Positions 20,380 through 30,118 are shown, numbered from the stretch's first letter. The stretch is 64,000 nucleotides of DNA from Victivallales bacterium (GCA_016285345.1 JAEEQN010000004.1:39858-103857); one strand, 5' to 3'. Notes: generated from the letters alone by a model not told the origin. Translations and numbers: made by a program.

Positions 20380-22290
20380 ATGAGCACCGAAATCAAAACG
20401 CCGAATCTGGAAGAGATCGCCGCGAATTACAAGAAAGTCGTTGCCAAGCTCAAACGCCGCATCATCATCTGCGGCGGCACCGGCTGCATCGCCAACGGTT
20501 CCATGAAGGTCCGCGACGCCATCTGCGCCGAGCTCGAAAAGGCCGGCGAACACATCGAAGTCGTCCTCGACCGCCATGACTGCTCCAGGAACGAGGGCGT
20601 CACCTACTTCTCCAAGTCCGGCTGCCAGGGATTCTGCCAGATGGGCCCGATCCTCCGCATCGAACCCGAAGGGATCTTCTACTGCCACGTGAAGCCCGAA
20701 GACGCGGCCGAGATCGTCCATGTGACGCTGATCGGCGGCGAGATCATCGACCGCCTGGTCTACGTCGACCCCGTCAGCGGCAAGCCCTGCCGCCATGAGG
20801 ACGAGATCGCGTTCTACGCCCGCCAGACCCGCGTCGTGCTCGCCAACTACATGATCGAGCCCGATGATGTGGAAGAATACATTGCCCGCGACGGCTACGT
20901 CGGCGCACGCAAGGCCGTTACCGAGATGACCCCGGAACAGGTCTGCCAGACCATGATCGACGCCGGACTCCGCGGCCGCGGCGGCGGCGGTTTTCCGACC
21001 GGCCTCAAATGGAAATTCACGCTCGCTTCCCAGAACGACAAGAAATACGTCATCTGCAACGGCGATGAAGGCGACCCGGGCGCGTTCATGGACCGCTCCG
21101 TCATGGAAGGCAACCCCCACGCCGTGCTCGAAGGCATGATGATCGCCGGTCGCGCGATCGGCGCCGATGAAGGCGTCGTGTACGTCCGTGCCGAATACCC
21201 GCTGGCAGTCGAACGCATTCGCAAGGCGATCGCCGACGCCGAGGAATACGGCCTGCTCGGCAAGAACCTCTTCGGCACCGATTTCAACTTCACGATCCGC
21301 GTGATGGAAGGCGCGGGCGCGTTCGTCTGCGGCGAAGAGACCGCTCTGATCGCCTCCGTGGAAGGCAAGCGCGGCATGCCGATGCCGAAGCCGCCGTTCC
21401 CGGCGCAGAAGGGCCTCTACGGCAAGCCGACCGTGATCAACAACGTGGAAACGCTCGCCTCCGTGGCGTACATCATCCGCAACGGCGCGGAGAAGTACCG
21501 CGAAGTCGGCCCGCAGAACTCCCCCGGCACGAAGACGTTCGCCCTCACCGGCCACGTCGCGAACACCGGCCTCATCGAAGTCCCGTTCGGCACGACGCTC
21601 CGCGAGATCGTGTACAACATCGGCGGCGGCGTGACGGACAACACCGGCAAGGTGACCGGCGAAGACTTCAAGTCCGTGCAGATCGGCGGCCCCTCCGGCG
21701 GCTGCCTGGTCCCCGACCTCCTCGACCTTCCGCTTGATTTCGACTCCCTGAAGGGCGCGGGCGCTATGGTCGGCTCCGGCGGACTCGTGGTCATGAACAA
21801 GCAGACCTGCATGGTCCGCATCGCGCGGTTCTTCATGCAGTTCACGCAGAACGAATCCTGCGGCAAGTGCGTGCCGTGCCGCGAAGGCACGAAGCAGATG
21901 CTTGCACTGCTCGACGACATCATCGAAGGCCGCGCCACGGCCGAGACGCTCGACCTCCTCGAGAAGACCGCGAAAGCCGTCCAGCTCGGCTCCCTCTGCG
22001 GCCTCGGCAAGACCGCCCCGAACCCGGTCCTCTCCACCCTGCGCTATTTCCGCAAGGAGTACGAAGACCACGTGTTCAAGAAAATCTGCCCGACCGGCGA
22101 ATGCAAGGCGCTCGCCCGTCCCGAGATCGACCCCGCGAAGTGCAAAGGCTGCACGGCCTGCGCCCGCAAGTGCCCCGTCGGCGCGATCACCGGCAAGGTG
22201 AAGACCGCGCACAGCATCGACCCCGAAAAATGCATCAAGTGCGGCGCGTGCAAGGCCGCGTGCAAGTTCGGCGCAGTCAAGGGAATCTGA
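20380..22290 (+). CDS. hydB: Electron-bifurcating hydrogenase subunit HydB (NuoF-like)
   Basis: N-terminal thioredoxin-like ferredoxin; GLRGRGGGGFPTGLKW; CNGDEGDPGAFMDR; ESCGKCVPCREGTKQM; two C-terminal [4Fe-4S] motifs. Confidence 0.95.
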   Translation: MSTEIKTPNLEEIAANYKKVVAKLKRRIIICGGTGCIANGSMKVRDAICAELEKAGEHIEVVLDRHDCSRNEGVTYFSKSGCQGFCQMGPILRIEPEGIFYCHVKPEDAAEIVHVTLIGGEIIDRLVYVDPVSGKPCRHEDEIAFYARQTRVVLANYMIEPDDVEEYIARDGYVGARKAVTEMTPEQVCQTMIDAGLRGRGGGGFPTGLKWKFTLASQNDKKYVICNGDEGDPGAFMDRSVMEGNPHAVLEGMMIAGRAIGADEGVVYVRAEYPLAVERIRKAIADAEEYGLLGKNLFGTDFNFTIRVMEGAGAFVCGEETALIASVEGKRGMPMPKPPFPAQKGLYGKPTVINNVETLASVAYIIRNGAEKYREVGPQNSPGTKTFALTGHVANTGLIEVPFGTTLREIVYNIGGGVTDNTGKVTGEDFKSVQIGGPSGGCLVPDLLDLPLDFDSLKGAGAMVGSGGLVVMNKQTCMVRIARFFMQFTQNESCGKCVPCREGTKQMLALLDDIIEGRATAETLDLLEKTAKAVQLGSLCGLGKTAPNPVLSTLRYFRKEYEDHVFKKICPTGECKALARPEIDPAKCKGCTACARKCPVGAITGKVKTAHSIDPEKCIKCGACKAACKFGAVKGI

Positions 22291-22311
22291 AAACTATAAG
22301 GATCATTCATC

Positions 22312-24378
22312 ATGGCCGATACCGTTAAAACACTGACCGTCAACGGACGGGAAGTCACGTTCACGAATGAACGCAACCTCCTGGAAGTCATCCGCAAAGC
22401 CGGGATCGAGATCCCGACCTTCTGCTACCACTCCGAACTGAGCATCTACGGCGCCTGCCGCCTCTGCCTCGTCCTCGTCGAGGGCAAAGGCATCATGGCG
22501 TCCTGCTCCACCGCCCCCGCGCCCGGCATGGTCGTCCACACGGACACCAAGGAAATCCGCGACATGCGCAAGATCAGCGTGGAACTCCTGCTCGCCAACC
22601 ACAACCGCGAATGCCCGACCTGCGCCCGCAACGAGAACTGCACCCTGCAGCGCATCGCCCACCAGCTCGGCGTCCAGGACATCCGCTTCAAATCCGTGAA
22701 GAAGGACGACCCGATCGACTTCTCCTCCCCGTCGCTCGTCCGCGACCCGAACAAGTGCGTGCTCTGCGGCGACTGCGTGCGCGTCTGCTCCGAACTCCAG
22801 GGCATCGGCGCGATCGACTTCTCGAACCGCGGCTCCAACGCCCGCGTGGCCCCGGCCTTCGGCGCTTCCCTCGGCGCGGTCGAGTGCGTGAACTGCGGCC
22901 AGTGCGCCGCCGTCTGCCCCACCGGCGCGATCGTCCCGAAACAGGACCGCAACCGCGTGTGGGACGCCCTGTACGATCCCGGCAAGACCGTCGTGGTCCA
23001 GATCGCCCCGGCCGTCCGCGTGGCGCTGGGCGAATACTTCGGCGCGAAGCCGGGCGAGAACGTGGCCGGCAAGCTCGTCGCCGCCCTGAAGCTCATGGGC
23101 TTCAAACACGTCTATGACACCAGCTTCTCCGCCGATATGACCATCTTCGAGGAAGCCACCGAGCTCATCGACCGCATCGCCAACGGCGGCACGCTCCCGA
23201 TGTTCACCAGCTGCTGCCCCGCCTGGGTCAAGTTCGCCGAGATCTACTACCCCGAAATGATCCCCCACATCTCCAGCTGCCGTTCCCCGCAGGCCATGTT
23301 CGGCTCCATCGCCAAGAAGGTCCTGCCCGAACAGCTCGGCTGCAAGCGCGAAGACCTTGTGGTCGTCTCCATCATGCCCTGCACGGCGAAGAAGTTCGAG
23401 GCCCAGCTTCCGAAGTTCGCCGTCGACGGCAAGCCGGAAGTCGACATCGTCGTGACCACCAGCGAAGTCCAGCGCATGATCAACTCCATGGGCATCAAGC
23501 TCAATGAGCTCCAGCCCGAAGCGTTCGACATGCCCATGGGATTCGCCACCGGCGGCGGCGTCATCTTCGGCGCGTCCGGCGGCGTCATGGAAGCCGCGCT
23601 CCGCTACGCGGTCGAAAAGCTCGACGGCAAACCGCTCGCATCCGTCGACTTCAAGGCCGTCCGCGGCATGAACACCCTCAAGGAAGCCACCGTGACCGCG
23701 GCCGGCAGGGAAATCCGCGTGGCGGTCGTCCACGGCCTCGCCAATGCCAAGCGCCTCATCAACGACGTCCGCTCCGGCAAGGCCCACTACGACTTCGTCG
23801 AAGTCATGGCTTGCCCCGGCGGCTGCATCTCCGGCGGCGGCCAGCCCGTCGGCGTCACCGACGCGATCCGCGTCCAGCGCCAGCAGGGCCTCTACGCGGC
23901 CGACAAGTCCCAGCAGGTCCAGAAGAGCCAGGACAACTTCCTGGTCGACCAGTGCTACAAGGACCACATCGGCGGCAAGCCCGGCTCCCACGAAGCGCAC
24001 CACCTGCTGCACACGGTCTACCAGAACCGCAGCCAAATCTTCGACGCGAAGATTCCGATCATGCGCGGCACCGCCCGGAACCGCTTCATGATCACCGTCA
24101 CGATCTGCGCCAAGCAGGACAACTGCCCCGGCCAGCTCCTGATCGGCATGATCTCCGAATACGTCCGCAACAAGAACTACACGGACAAGGTCGACATGGA
24201 CGCCGCGTTCTCGTCCCGCCCCGAACAGGACGGCACGATCTGCGTGACCATCGGCGACGAAGTCGTCGAGCGCACGAAGTTCAGAAACGCCCTGAACACG
24301 CTGGAACAGCTCCAGAACCAGGCTGCGTTCGAGACGATCAAGAAGAAGATCGACGAAAGCGTCGCCAAGCTCGGCTGA
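22312..24378 (+). CDS. hydA: Electron-bifurcating [FeFe]-hydrogenase catalytic subunit HydA with C-terminal extension
   Basis: N-terminal [2Fe-2S] ferredoxin; two [4Fe-4S]; intact H-cluster loops FTSCCPAW, IMPCTAKKFE, VMACPGGCISGGGQP. Confidence 0.95.
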   Translation: MADTVKTLTVNGREVTFTNERNLLEVIRKAGIEIPTFCYHSELSIYGACRLCLVLVEGKGIMASCSTAPAPGMVVHTDTKEIRDMRKISVELLLANHNRECPTCARNENCTLQRIAHQLGVQDIRFKSVKKDDPIDFSSPSLVRDPNKCVLCGDCVRVCSELQGIGAIDFSNRGSNARVAPAFGASLGAVECVNCGQCAAVCPTGAIVPKQDRNRVWDALYDPGKTVVVQIAPAVRVALGEYFGAKPGENVAGKLVAALKLMGFKHVYDTSFSADMTIFEEATELIDRIANGGTLPMFTSCCPAWVKFAEIYYPEMIPHISSCRSPQAMFGSIAKKVLPEQLGCKREDLVVVSIMPCTAKKFEAQLPKFAVDGKPEVDIVVTTSEVQRMINSMGIKLNELQPEAFDMPMGFATGGGVIFGASGGVMEAALRYAVEKLDGKPLASVDFKAVRGMNTLKEATVTAAGREIRVAVVHGLANAKRLINDVRSGKAHYDFVEVMACPGGCISGGGQPVGVTDAIRVQRQQGLYAADKSQQVQKSQDNFLVDQCYKDHIGGKPGSHEAHHLLHTVYQNRSQIFDAKIPIMRGTARNRFMITVTICAKQDNCPGQLLIGMISEYVRNKNYTDKVDMDAAFSSRPEQDGTICVTIGDEVVERTKFRNALNTLEQLQNQAAFETIKKKIDESVAKLG

Positions 24379-24425
24379 GGAGGACAAGTCCTCCACTGAA
24401 GCAGTGCGCGGCTCCGCTCGCGCAC
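24379..24425. repeat. Dispersed multi-hairpin (REP-like) element, copy 2
   Basis: GGAGGAC-AA-GTCCTCC, ACTG-AAG-CAGT, GTGCGCG-GCTCCGCT-CGCGCAC. Begins at the base after the hydA TGA stop. Confidence 0.85.
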
Positions 24426-24444
24426 ATAGCTGAAGTGCCGAATA

Positions 24445-24508
24445 GTGCTCTCGCGTAGCAGAGCACAGCATCGACACTGCTTGCAGTGGCCCGGCTCCGC
24501 CCGGGCAC
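24445..24508. repeat. Further hairpin modules related to the REP-like element
   Basis: GTGCTCT-cgcgtagc-AGAGCAC, CACTGC-TT-GCAGTG, GTGgCCCG-GCTCCGC-CCGGGCAC in succession. Confidence 0.6.
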
Positions 24509-24522
24509 ACACAAGTATCTTT

Positions 24523-24567
24523 TCCTCCGCTCTTTTTACAGGGGCGGAGGATTTTTTCTTTTTTTCT
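24523..24567 (+). terminator. Rho-independent terminator of the hyd operon
   Basis: TCCTCCGC-N13-GCGGAGGA followed by ttttttctttttttc. Confidence 0.85.
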
Positions 24568-24594
24568 TGTATTTCGCGGAGAGTGTGCTATATT
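24567..24594 (+). promoter_or_regulatory. Predicted promoter of the ftsB-like gene
   Basis: TTGTAT-16 nt-TATATT, TGC extended -10. Confidence 0.6.
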
Positions 24595-24618
24595 AGTGTA
24601 TTATCGAGGTGTATACAT

Positions 24619-24894
24619 ATGGGAAAACTCCTGACAGGCGTCATCTATATTCTGCTGGTGCTGGTGCTGATCGTGTCCGGCATCCTCGTGCTGCCCGCGT
24701 ACCGGAAGTACAAGCGCACCGAACAGGATGTTTTTATGCTTCAGGCCGACCTCGACCGTGTGAAGACGGAATACCTCACGCTTCAGCAGGAAGTCCACGA
24801 CCTCCAGCACAACGCCTCCGCCATCGAAAAAGTCGCCCGCGAGCAGTACCATCTGTCCCGCGAGGGCGAAGTGATTTATATTTACTCCGAGTGA
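24619..24894 (+). CDS. FtsB/DivIC-like septum formation initiator
   Basis: Single TM (IYILLVLVLIVSGILVL), coiled coil, then ASAIEKVAREQYHLSREGEVIY. Confidence 0.8.
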   Translation: MGKLLTGVIYILLVLVLIVSGILVLPAYRKYKRTEQDVFMLQADLDRVKTEYLTLQQEVHDLQHNASAIEKVAREQYHLSREGEVIYIYSE

Positions 24895-24900
24895 TTTCCG

Positions 24901-25497
24901 ATGGAGCGGATTTCCAGTTCCGACGCGACCGCCGCCGCGGTCTTCCGCGATATTCTGCGGCGCGATGACGGCGTCCTGCTTGTCCCGACCGAGACCGTCT
25001 ACGGACTGGTCTGCGATGCCGCGCACGAAGCCGCCCGCGCGAAAATATACGAGATGAAACGGCGTCCGGCGTCCAAACTTCTCACGCTCTTTTTCGCCTC
25101 GCGCGAAGCGGCGGAGACGGCGTTTCCCGCCATGCCGGAGACCGCGAAACGCTTTGCGGCGGCGTTCTGCCCCGGCCCCGTGACTCTGGTCGTGCCGGAC
25201 GGCGACGCGTTCACCGGATTCCGCATTCCCGATCATCCCGCGCTGCTGAAACTTCTTGCGGCGTACGGGCGGCCGCTTGCCTCGACCAGTGCGAATCTTT
25301 CCGGACAGCCCCCGGCGCATACCGTGGATGAAGCTTTGAAATCGCTTGCGATTCCGCCCGACGGCGTGCTGGACGGCGGTGCGATCCCGCCGGATTCCGC
25401 GGCGTCGACCGTGATCAAGGTCGAGCGCGACGGCGCGTGGAGCATCCTGCGTCCGGGGCCGGTGTCCGAGGAAATGCTTCTGGCGGCGCTGAAGTAA
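24901..25497 (+). CDS. tsaC: L-threonylcarbamoyladenylate synthase (Sua5/YciO/YrdC family)
   Basis: VPTETVYGLVCDA, KRRPASKLLTLFF, PGPVTLVV, LASTSANLSGQPP. Confidence 0.93.
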   Translation: MERISSSDATAAAVFRDILRRDDGVLLVPTETVYGLVCDAAHEAARAKIYEMKRRPASKLLTLFFASREAAETAFPAMPETAKRFAAAFCPGPVTLVVPDGDAFTGFRIPDHPALLKLLAAYGRPLASTSANLSGQPPAHTVDEALKSLAIPPDGVLDGGAIPPDSAASTVIKVERDGAWSILRPGPVSEEMLLAALK

Positions 25498-25540
25498 GTC
25501 ATTTGGGACGTTTCCGCCTCTCGCGGATCGAGCTGGAGAC

Positions 25541-25568
25541 TTGCATTTTCGGAAAAATGTGGTATTTT
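25541..25568 (+). promoter_or_regulatory. Predicted promoter of the fab operon
   Basis: TTGCAT-16 nt-TATTTT, TGG extended -10. Confidence 0.6.
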
Positions 25569-25642
25569 ATTATGTCTGCATTTTTCGAAAATGATTAGAT
25601 AATTCTTGTGGCAGACTTCCAATCCATGAAAGGACAACGACA

Positions 25643-26554
25643 TTGAAAACAGCATTTTTATTCTCGGGGCAGGGCGCCCAGGCCGTCGGCATGGGCAAGG
25701 ACCTGTATGAAGCTTCCCCTGCGGCGAAAGCGGTTTTCGACCGCGCGGACGCCGTGCTCGGACGCAGCCTGTCCAAGCTCTGCTTCGAAGGCCCGGAATC
25801 CGACCTGACCGCGACGGCGAACTGTCAGCCCGCGATCTATACCGCCAGCATGGCCTGTCTGGCCGCCTGGCTGGAAAAGAACCCCGGCGAAGAAGCCGTG
25901 GCCGCTGGCGGCCTGAGCCTCGGCGAATACGCGGCGTTCGCGTCCGCCGGGACGTTCACGTTCGAGGACGGCCTGAAGCTCGTGGCGAAGCGCGCCGCCC
26001 TGATGGACGCGGCCTGTCACGAAGCCGAGGGCGGCATGGCCGCCATCATCGGCGGCGATCCCGCGGTGATCGCGGAGGTCTGCGCGGAATGCGGCATCGA
26101 CGTGGCGAACTACAATTCGCCCGGCCAGATCGTGATCAGCGGCGTGAAGGACCTGGTCCTGAAGGCTTGCGGAATCCTGAAGGAACGCGGCGTCAAGCGC
26201 GCCCTGCCGCTGAACGTGGCGGGAGCGTTCCACAGCCGCATGATGGCTTCCGCGGGCGCGGCGCTCGCTCCAGTGCTGGACGCAACTCCGATGAACGCGC
26301 CGAAGTTCCCCGTGCTCCAGAATTTCACGGGCGAACCCGAATCCGATCCGGCGAAGATCCGCGCGAACCTGGTCTCCCAGGTCGCGGGAAGCGTCCGCTG
26401 GGACACCTGCGTGCGCGTCATGGCGGAACGTTTCGGCGCGGAGCGCTTCGTGGAGTTCGGACCGGGCACGGTCCTGACCGGCCTCGTGCGGAAGATCCTG
26501 CCGGGCGCGGCCCTGCACAACGTCTCCGGCGTCGACGGGTTGGCGAACGCCTGA
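25643..26554 (+). CDS. fabD: Malonyl CoA-acyl carrier protein transacylase
   Basis: FLFSGQGAQAVGMGKDLYE, GLSLGEYAAFASAG; TTG start. Confidence 0.95.
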   Translation: MKTAFLFSGQGAQAVGMGKDLYEASPAAKAVFDRADAVLGRSLSKLCFEGPESDLTATANCQPAIYTASMACLAAWLEKNPGEEAVAAGGLSLGEYAAFASAGTFTFEDGLKLVAKRAALMDAACHEAEGGMAAIIGGDPAVIAEVCAECGIDVANYNSPGQIVISGVKDLVLKACGILKERGVKRALPLNVAGAFHSRMMASAGAALAPVLDATPMNAPKFPVLQNFTGEPESDPAKIRANLVSQVAGSVRWDTCVRVMAERFGAERFVEFGPGTVLTGLVRKILPGAALHNVSGVDGLANA

Positions 26555-26618
26555 CTTTTTCCTTGAAGAAAACAATCTTATAACCCAATCATACTGAAAC
26601 CGAATCAGGAGAAACACA

Positions 26619-27362
26619 ATGAGTCAACTCGAAAACAGAGTGGCGCTGGTGACCGGCGGAGCCCGCGGCATCGGACGCGCGATCTGCGAACGCCTGGCAC
26701 AGGAAGGCGCGAAGCTCGCCATCGTGGACATCATGCAGGAAACGGCGGACAAGACTGTGGCGGAATTCCGCGCACAGGGCATCGACGCCATCGCCATTGC
26801 GGCGAACGTCGCGAAGTATGAAGACGCCGAAGCGTCGATCAAGACCGTCATGGAAAAATACGGCCGCCTCGACATCCTCGTGAACTGCGCCGGCATCACC
26901 AAGGACAACCTGCTCATGCGCATGAGCGAGGCCGACTGGGACGCCGTGATCGCCGTCAACCTGAAGGGCACGTACAACTTCATCAAGGCCGCCATCCGTC
27001 CCATGATGAAAGCCCGCTACGGCAAGATCGTGAACATCTCCAGCGTGGTCGGCCGTGCCGGAAACGCCGGACAGGTCAACTACTCCGCCTCCAAGGCCGG
27101 CGTCATCGGCGTCACGAAGTCCGTGGCAAAGGAACTCGGCAGCCGCAACATCATGGTGAACGCGGTCGCGCCCGGCTACATCATGACCGACATGACCGAA
27201 AACCTCCCGGACGAGGCCAAGAAGTTCTTCCTGGAACTGATCCCGCTGAAGCGCGGCGGCAAGCCCCAGGATGTCGCCAACGTCGTGGCGTTCCTCTGCG
27301 GCCCGGATTCCGACTACGTGACCGGCCAGGTGATCAACTGCTGCGGCGGCTTCCTGATGTAA
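26619..27362 (+). CDS. fabG: 3-oxoacyl-ACP reductase
   Basis: VTGGARGIGRAI, NCAGITKDNLLMRM, YSASKAGVIG, GYIMTDMT. Confidence 0.96.
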   Translation: MSQLENRVALVTGGARGIGRAICERLAQEGAKLAIVDIMQETADKTVAEFRAQGIDAIAIAANVAKYEDAEASIKTVMEKYGRLDILVNCAGITKDNLLMRMSEADWDAVIAVNLKGTYNFIKAAIRPMMKARYGKIVNISSVVGRAGNAGQVNYSASKAGVIGVTKSVAKELGSRNIMVNAVAPGYIMTDMTENLPDEAKKFFLELIPLKRGGKPQDVANVVAFLCGPDSDYVTGQVINCCGGFLM

Positions 27363-27520
27363 TTTTTCCCTTCGGGATGTAAAAAAACATCATTCGGCCA
27401 TAAAAACGCAAAAAAGCGTGCATTGGATTTGCAAAATCGCAAAAACGGTGTATATTATAATCCATACACGTTACAAAAAAACGAAAACCAACCCTTCTCA
27501 CCAATACGAAAGGATTTAAC

Positions 27521-27772
27521 ATGTCCGCTGAAATCGCACAAAAAGTCAAAGAGCTCGTCGTGAAGCAGCTCGCAGTCGCCGAAGACCAGGTTACCGATGA
27601 CGCCCGTTTCGTCGAAGATCTGAACGCCGACTCCCTCGACATCGTGGAAATGATCATGGCTCTCGAAGAAGAATTCAACTCCGAGATTCCGGATGAAGAC
27701 GCCGAAAATCTGAAGACCGTCGGCGATGCGATCAAGTACATCGAAAGCAAGATGGCTGCCGCCAAGGAATAA
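27521..27772 (+). CDS. acpP: Acyl carrier protein
   Basis: [23 protein letters not shown] (DSL phosphopantetheine site). Confidence 0.97.
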   Translation: MSAEIAQKVKELVVKQLAVAEDQVTDDARFVEDLNADSLDIVEMIMALEEEFNSEIPDEDAENLKTVGDAIKYIESKMAAAKE

Positions 27773-27791
27773 TTTCCTTCTTTTGCTTCCC

Positions 27792-27823
27792 GGGGTCATT
27801 CGTCTTGAGTGACCCCTTTTTTT
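27792..27823 (+). terminator. Rho-independent terminator after acpP
   Basis: GGGGTCA-N-TGACCCC followed by a T-run. Confidence 0.8.
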
Positions 27824-27858
27824 CTTTTTCTATCCTAAGCGACCGGAGATAAGATACC

Positions 27859-29124
27859 ATGATGAACAGACGGCGAGTTGTAATAACCGGATACGGAGCG
27901 GTTTCCTGCGTGGGGAACGATGTGAACACCATGTGGGACGCCCTGGTCAACGGGCGCTGCGGCATCGGCCGCGTGACCCAGTTCGACCCGACCGATTTTA
28001 AGACGCAGGTCGGCGGCGAGGTGAAGAACCTCGACTGGCAGAGCGTCGTGTCCGAAAAGGACTATCGCAGAGTCGACAGCTTTGTCACGTTCGCCCTGGT
28101 CGCTTTCGACGAGGCCCGGCGCGACGCCGGACTTCCGGCCGATTTCCGAGAGGAAGGCAGCGGACTCGACGTGAACCGCATCGGCGTTGTGGTCGGCAGC
28201 GGCATCGGCGGCCTGCACACCATCGAGAGCCAGTGCGCCACGCTCCTGACCAAGGGCCCGAGCCGTGTTTCGCCCTTCATGATCCCGTCCATCATCACGA
28301 ACATGGCTTCCGGCATGATCTCCATCCGGTGCGGCGCAGGCGGCCCGAACTTCTCGGTCGTCTCCGCATGCGCCACCGCCACGCACGCCATCGGCGCGAG
28401 TTTCGACGCGATCGCCGACGGACGCGCGGACATGATGGTCACCGGCGGCGCGGAATCCTCCATCACCCGCCTGGGCTATGCCGGATTCTGCTCCATGAAG
28501 GCCATGAGCACCCATTACAACGACACTCCCGAGGTCGCCAGCCGTCCGTTCGACCGCGACCGTGACGGTTTCGTGATGTCCGAGGGCGCCGGCATCCTCA
28601 TTCTTGAAGAATATGAACACGCCGTGAAGCGCGGCGCGAAGATCCATTGCGAAGTGGTCGGCTTCGGCGCGACCGGCGACGCGTTCCACATGACCGCGCC
28701 GATGACCGGCGGTCTCGGCGGCATGCGAGCGTTCCAGATGGCGCTGGACAACGCCGGACTGAACCCGGAAGACGTGGACTACATCAACGCGCACGGAACC
28801 AGTACGCACCTCAACGACCTCTGCGAGACGCAGGCGATCAAGGCGCTGTTCGGCGACCACGCCCGCAAGCTCGCGATCAGCAGCACCAAGGGCGCGATGG
28901 GCCACGGCCTCGGCGCCGCGGGCGGCTTCGAAACGATCATTGCCTCGAAGACCATCGAGACCGGGATCGTCCCGCCGACCATCAACTACACCACCCCGGA
29001 CCCCGAGTGCGACCTGGACTACACGCCGAACGTCGCGCGTGAACGCAAGGTCGACGTGGCGCTGAACACCAACCTCGGATTCGGCGGCCACAACGGCGTG
29101 ATCGCCCTGCGCCGCTGCAAGTGA
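27859..29124 (+). CDS. fabF: Beta-ketoacyl-ACP synthase II
   Basis: RRVVITGYGAVSCVGN, SACATATHAIGASF, NAHGTSTHLND, GFGGHNGVI. Confidence 0.96.
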   Translation: MMNRRRVVITGYGAVSCVGNDVNTMWDALVNGRCGIGRVTQFDPTDFKTQVGGEVKNLDWQSVVSEKDYRRVDSFVTFALVAFDEARRDAGLPADFREEGSGLDVNRIGVVVGSGIGGLHTIESQCATLLTKGPSRVSPFMIPSIITNMASGMISIRCGAGGPNFSVVSACATATHAIGASFDAIADGRADMMVTGGAESSITRLGYAGFCSMKAMSTHYNDTPEVASRPFDRDRDGFVMSEGAGILILEEYEHAVKRGAKIHCEVVGFGATGDAFHMTAPMTGGLGGMRAFQMALDNAGLNPEDVDYINAHGTSTHLNDLCETQAIKALFGDHARKLAISSTKGAMGHGLGAAGGFETIIASKTIETGIVPPTINYTTPDPECDLDYTPNVARERKVDVALNTNLGFGGHNGVIALRRCK

Positions 29125-29191
29125 CCGGACCTGACTGACAACGCTTTCCATTTGATTTTTCAACTTACATAATCTTTTTCGGAGGTTCCTT

Positions 29192-30118
29192 ATGAAATCG
29201 CTTTCGTTCGCCGTTTCGTTCGCCGCTATGTTCGCTCTCGTCTCCTGCGCCTCCAACGTGCCGCCGCCGGAGGACGAAAAAGCCGAAGCCTGGACCCCCG
29301 GAATCCAGAATTCCTATCCCGACTGGCAGCCGCCGGAGGAAATGCCGGACGGAAATCCCGCCTACGCGGAAGCGTTCGGGGAACCGCGTCCGGTCGACGG
29401 CAAGGAAACTGAAACCGTCGCGGTGGTCGTGGTTGAGGAAACCGCGGAAGCCGCTCCTGTGAAGAAGGTCGACGAGACGCCGGAAGCCGCCAAGCCGAAG
29501 GCGCAGGAACAGCCGCAGCCGGTCGAGGTCAAGCCCGCAGGCCCCGCGAAATTCATGCGTGTCGACGTGTTCCCCGCCGAAGCCGGAGTCGACGGCGTGT
29601 ATGCCGTCAACGGCGAACGCGTGAACACCGCTGACCTGAAAACCGCACTCAATGACGCGGCCAAACTCAACAAGGACATCGCCGTGATCGTGTACGGCCG
29701 CACGGATTCCACCGTGGAGGACCTGAACGCCGTCGTGGACTACTGCAAGGAAGCCGGCATCACCAAGCTCAACGTGATGACCAACGACGACATCATGGCG
29801 CAGCGCCGCGCCGAAGTCCGCGCCCAGAAGGGCATCAAGGACGAGCCGGCGAAGGAACAGAAGACCGATGCGAAGGAAGCCGCCAAGCCCGCCCGTGAAG
29901 TGCTGGCCGCCGATCCCGACCAGCCCTCCACTGAGTATATCGTGAAGGACGGCGATTCCCTCTCCGCTATCGCCAAAACGCTCTACCACGACGGCACCGC
30001 GTGGGAGATCATTTTCGACGCGAACAAAGAACTCCTGAACGGGAAACCGAATTTCCTGAAGCCCAAGATGAAACTTGTCATCCCGGCCGTGAAGAAGGTC
30101 CCCGTTTCCTCGAAGTAA
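29192..30118 (+). CDS. LysM-domain lipoprotein
   Basis: Lipobox LVSCAS; C-terminal LysM STEYIVKDGDSLSAIAKTLYHDGTAWEIIFDANKELL. Confidence 0.85.
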   Translation: MKSLSFAVSFAAMFALVSCASNVPPPEDEKAEAWTPGIQNSYPDWQPPEEMPDGNPAYAEAFGEPRPVDGKETETVAVVVVEETAEAAPVKKVDETPEAAKPKAQEQPQPVEVKPAGPAKFMRVDVFPAEAGVDGVYAVNGERVNTADLKTALNDAAKLNKDIAVIVYGRTDSTVEDLNAVVDYCKEAGITKLNVMTNDDIMAQRRAEVRAQKGIKDEPAKEQKTDAKEAAKPAREVLAADPDQPSTEYIVKDGDSLSAIAKTLYHDGTAWEIIFDANKELLNGKPNFLKPKMKLVIPAVKKVPVSSK

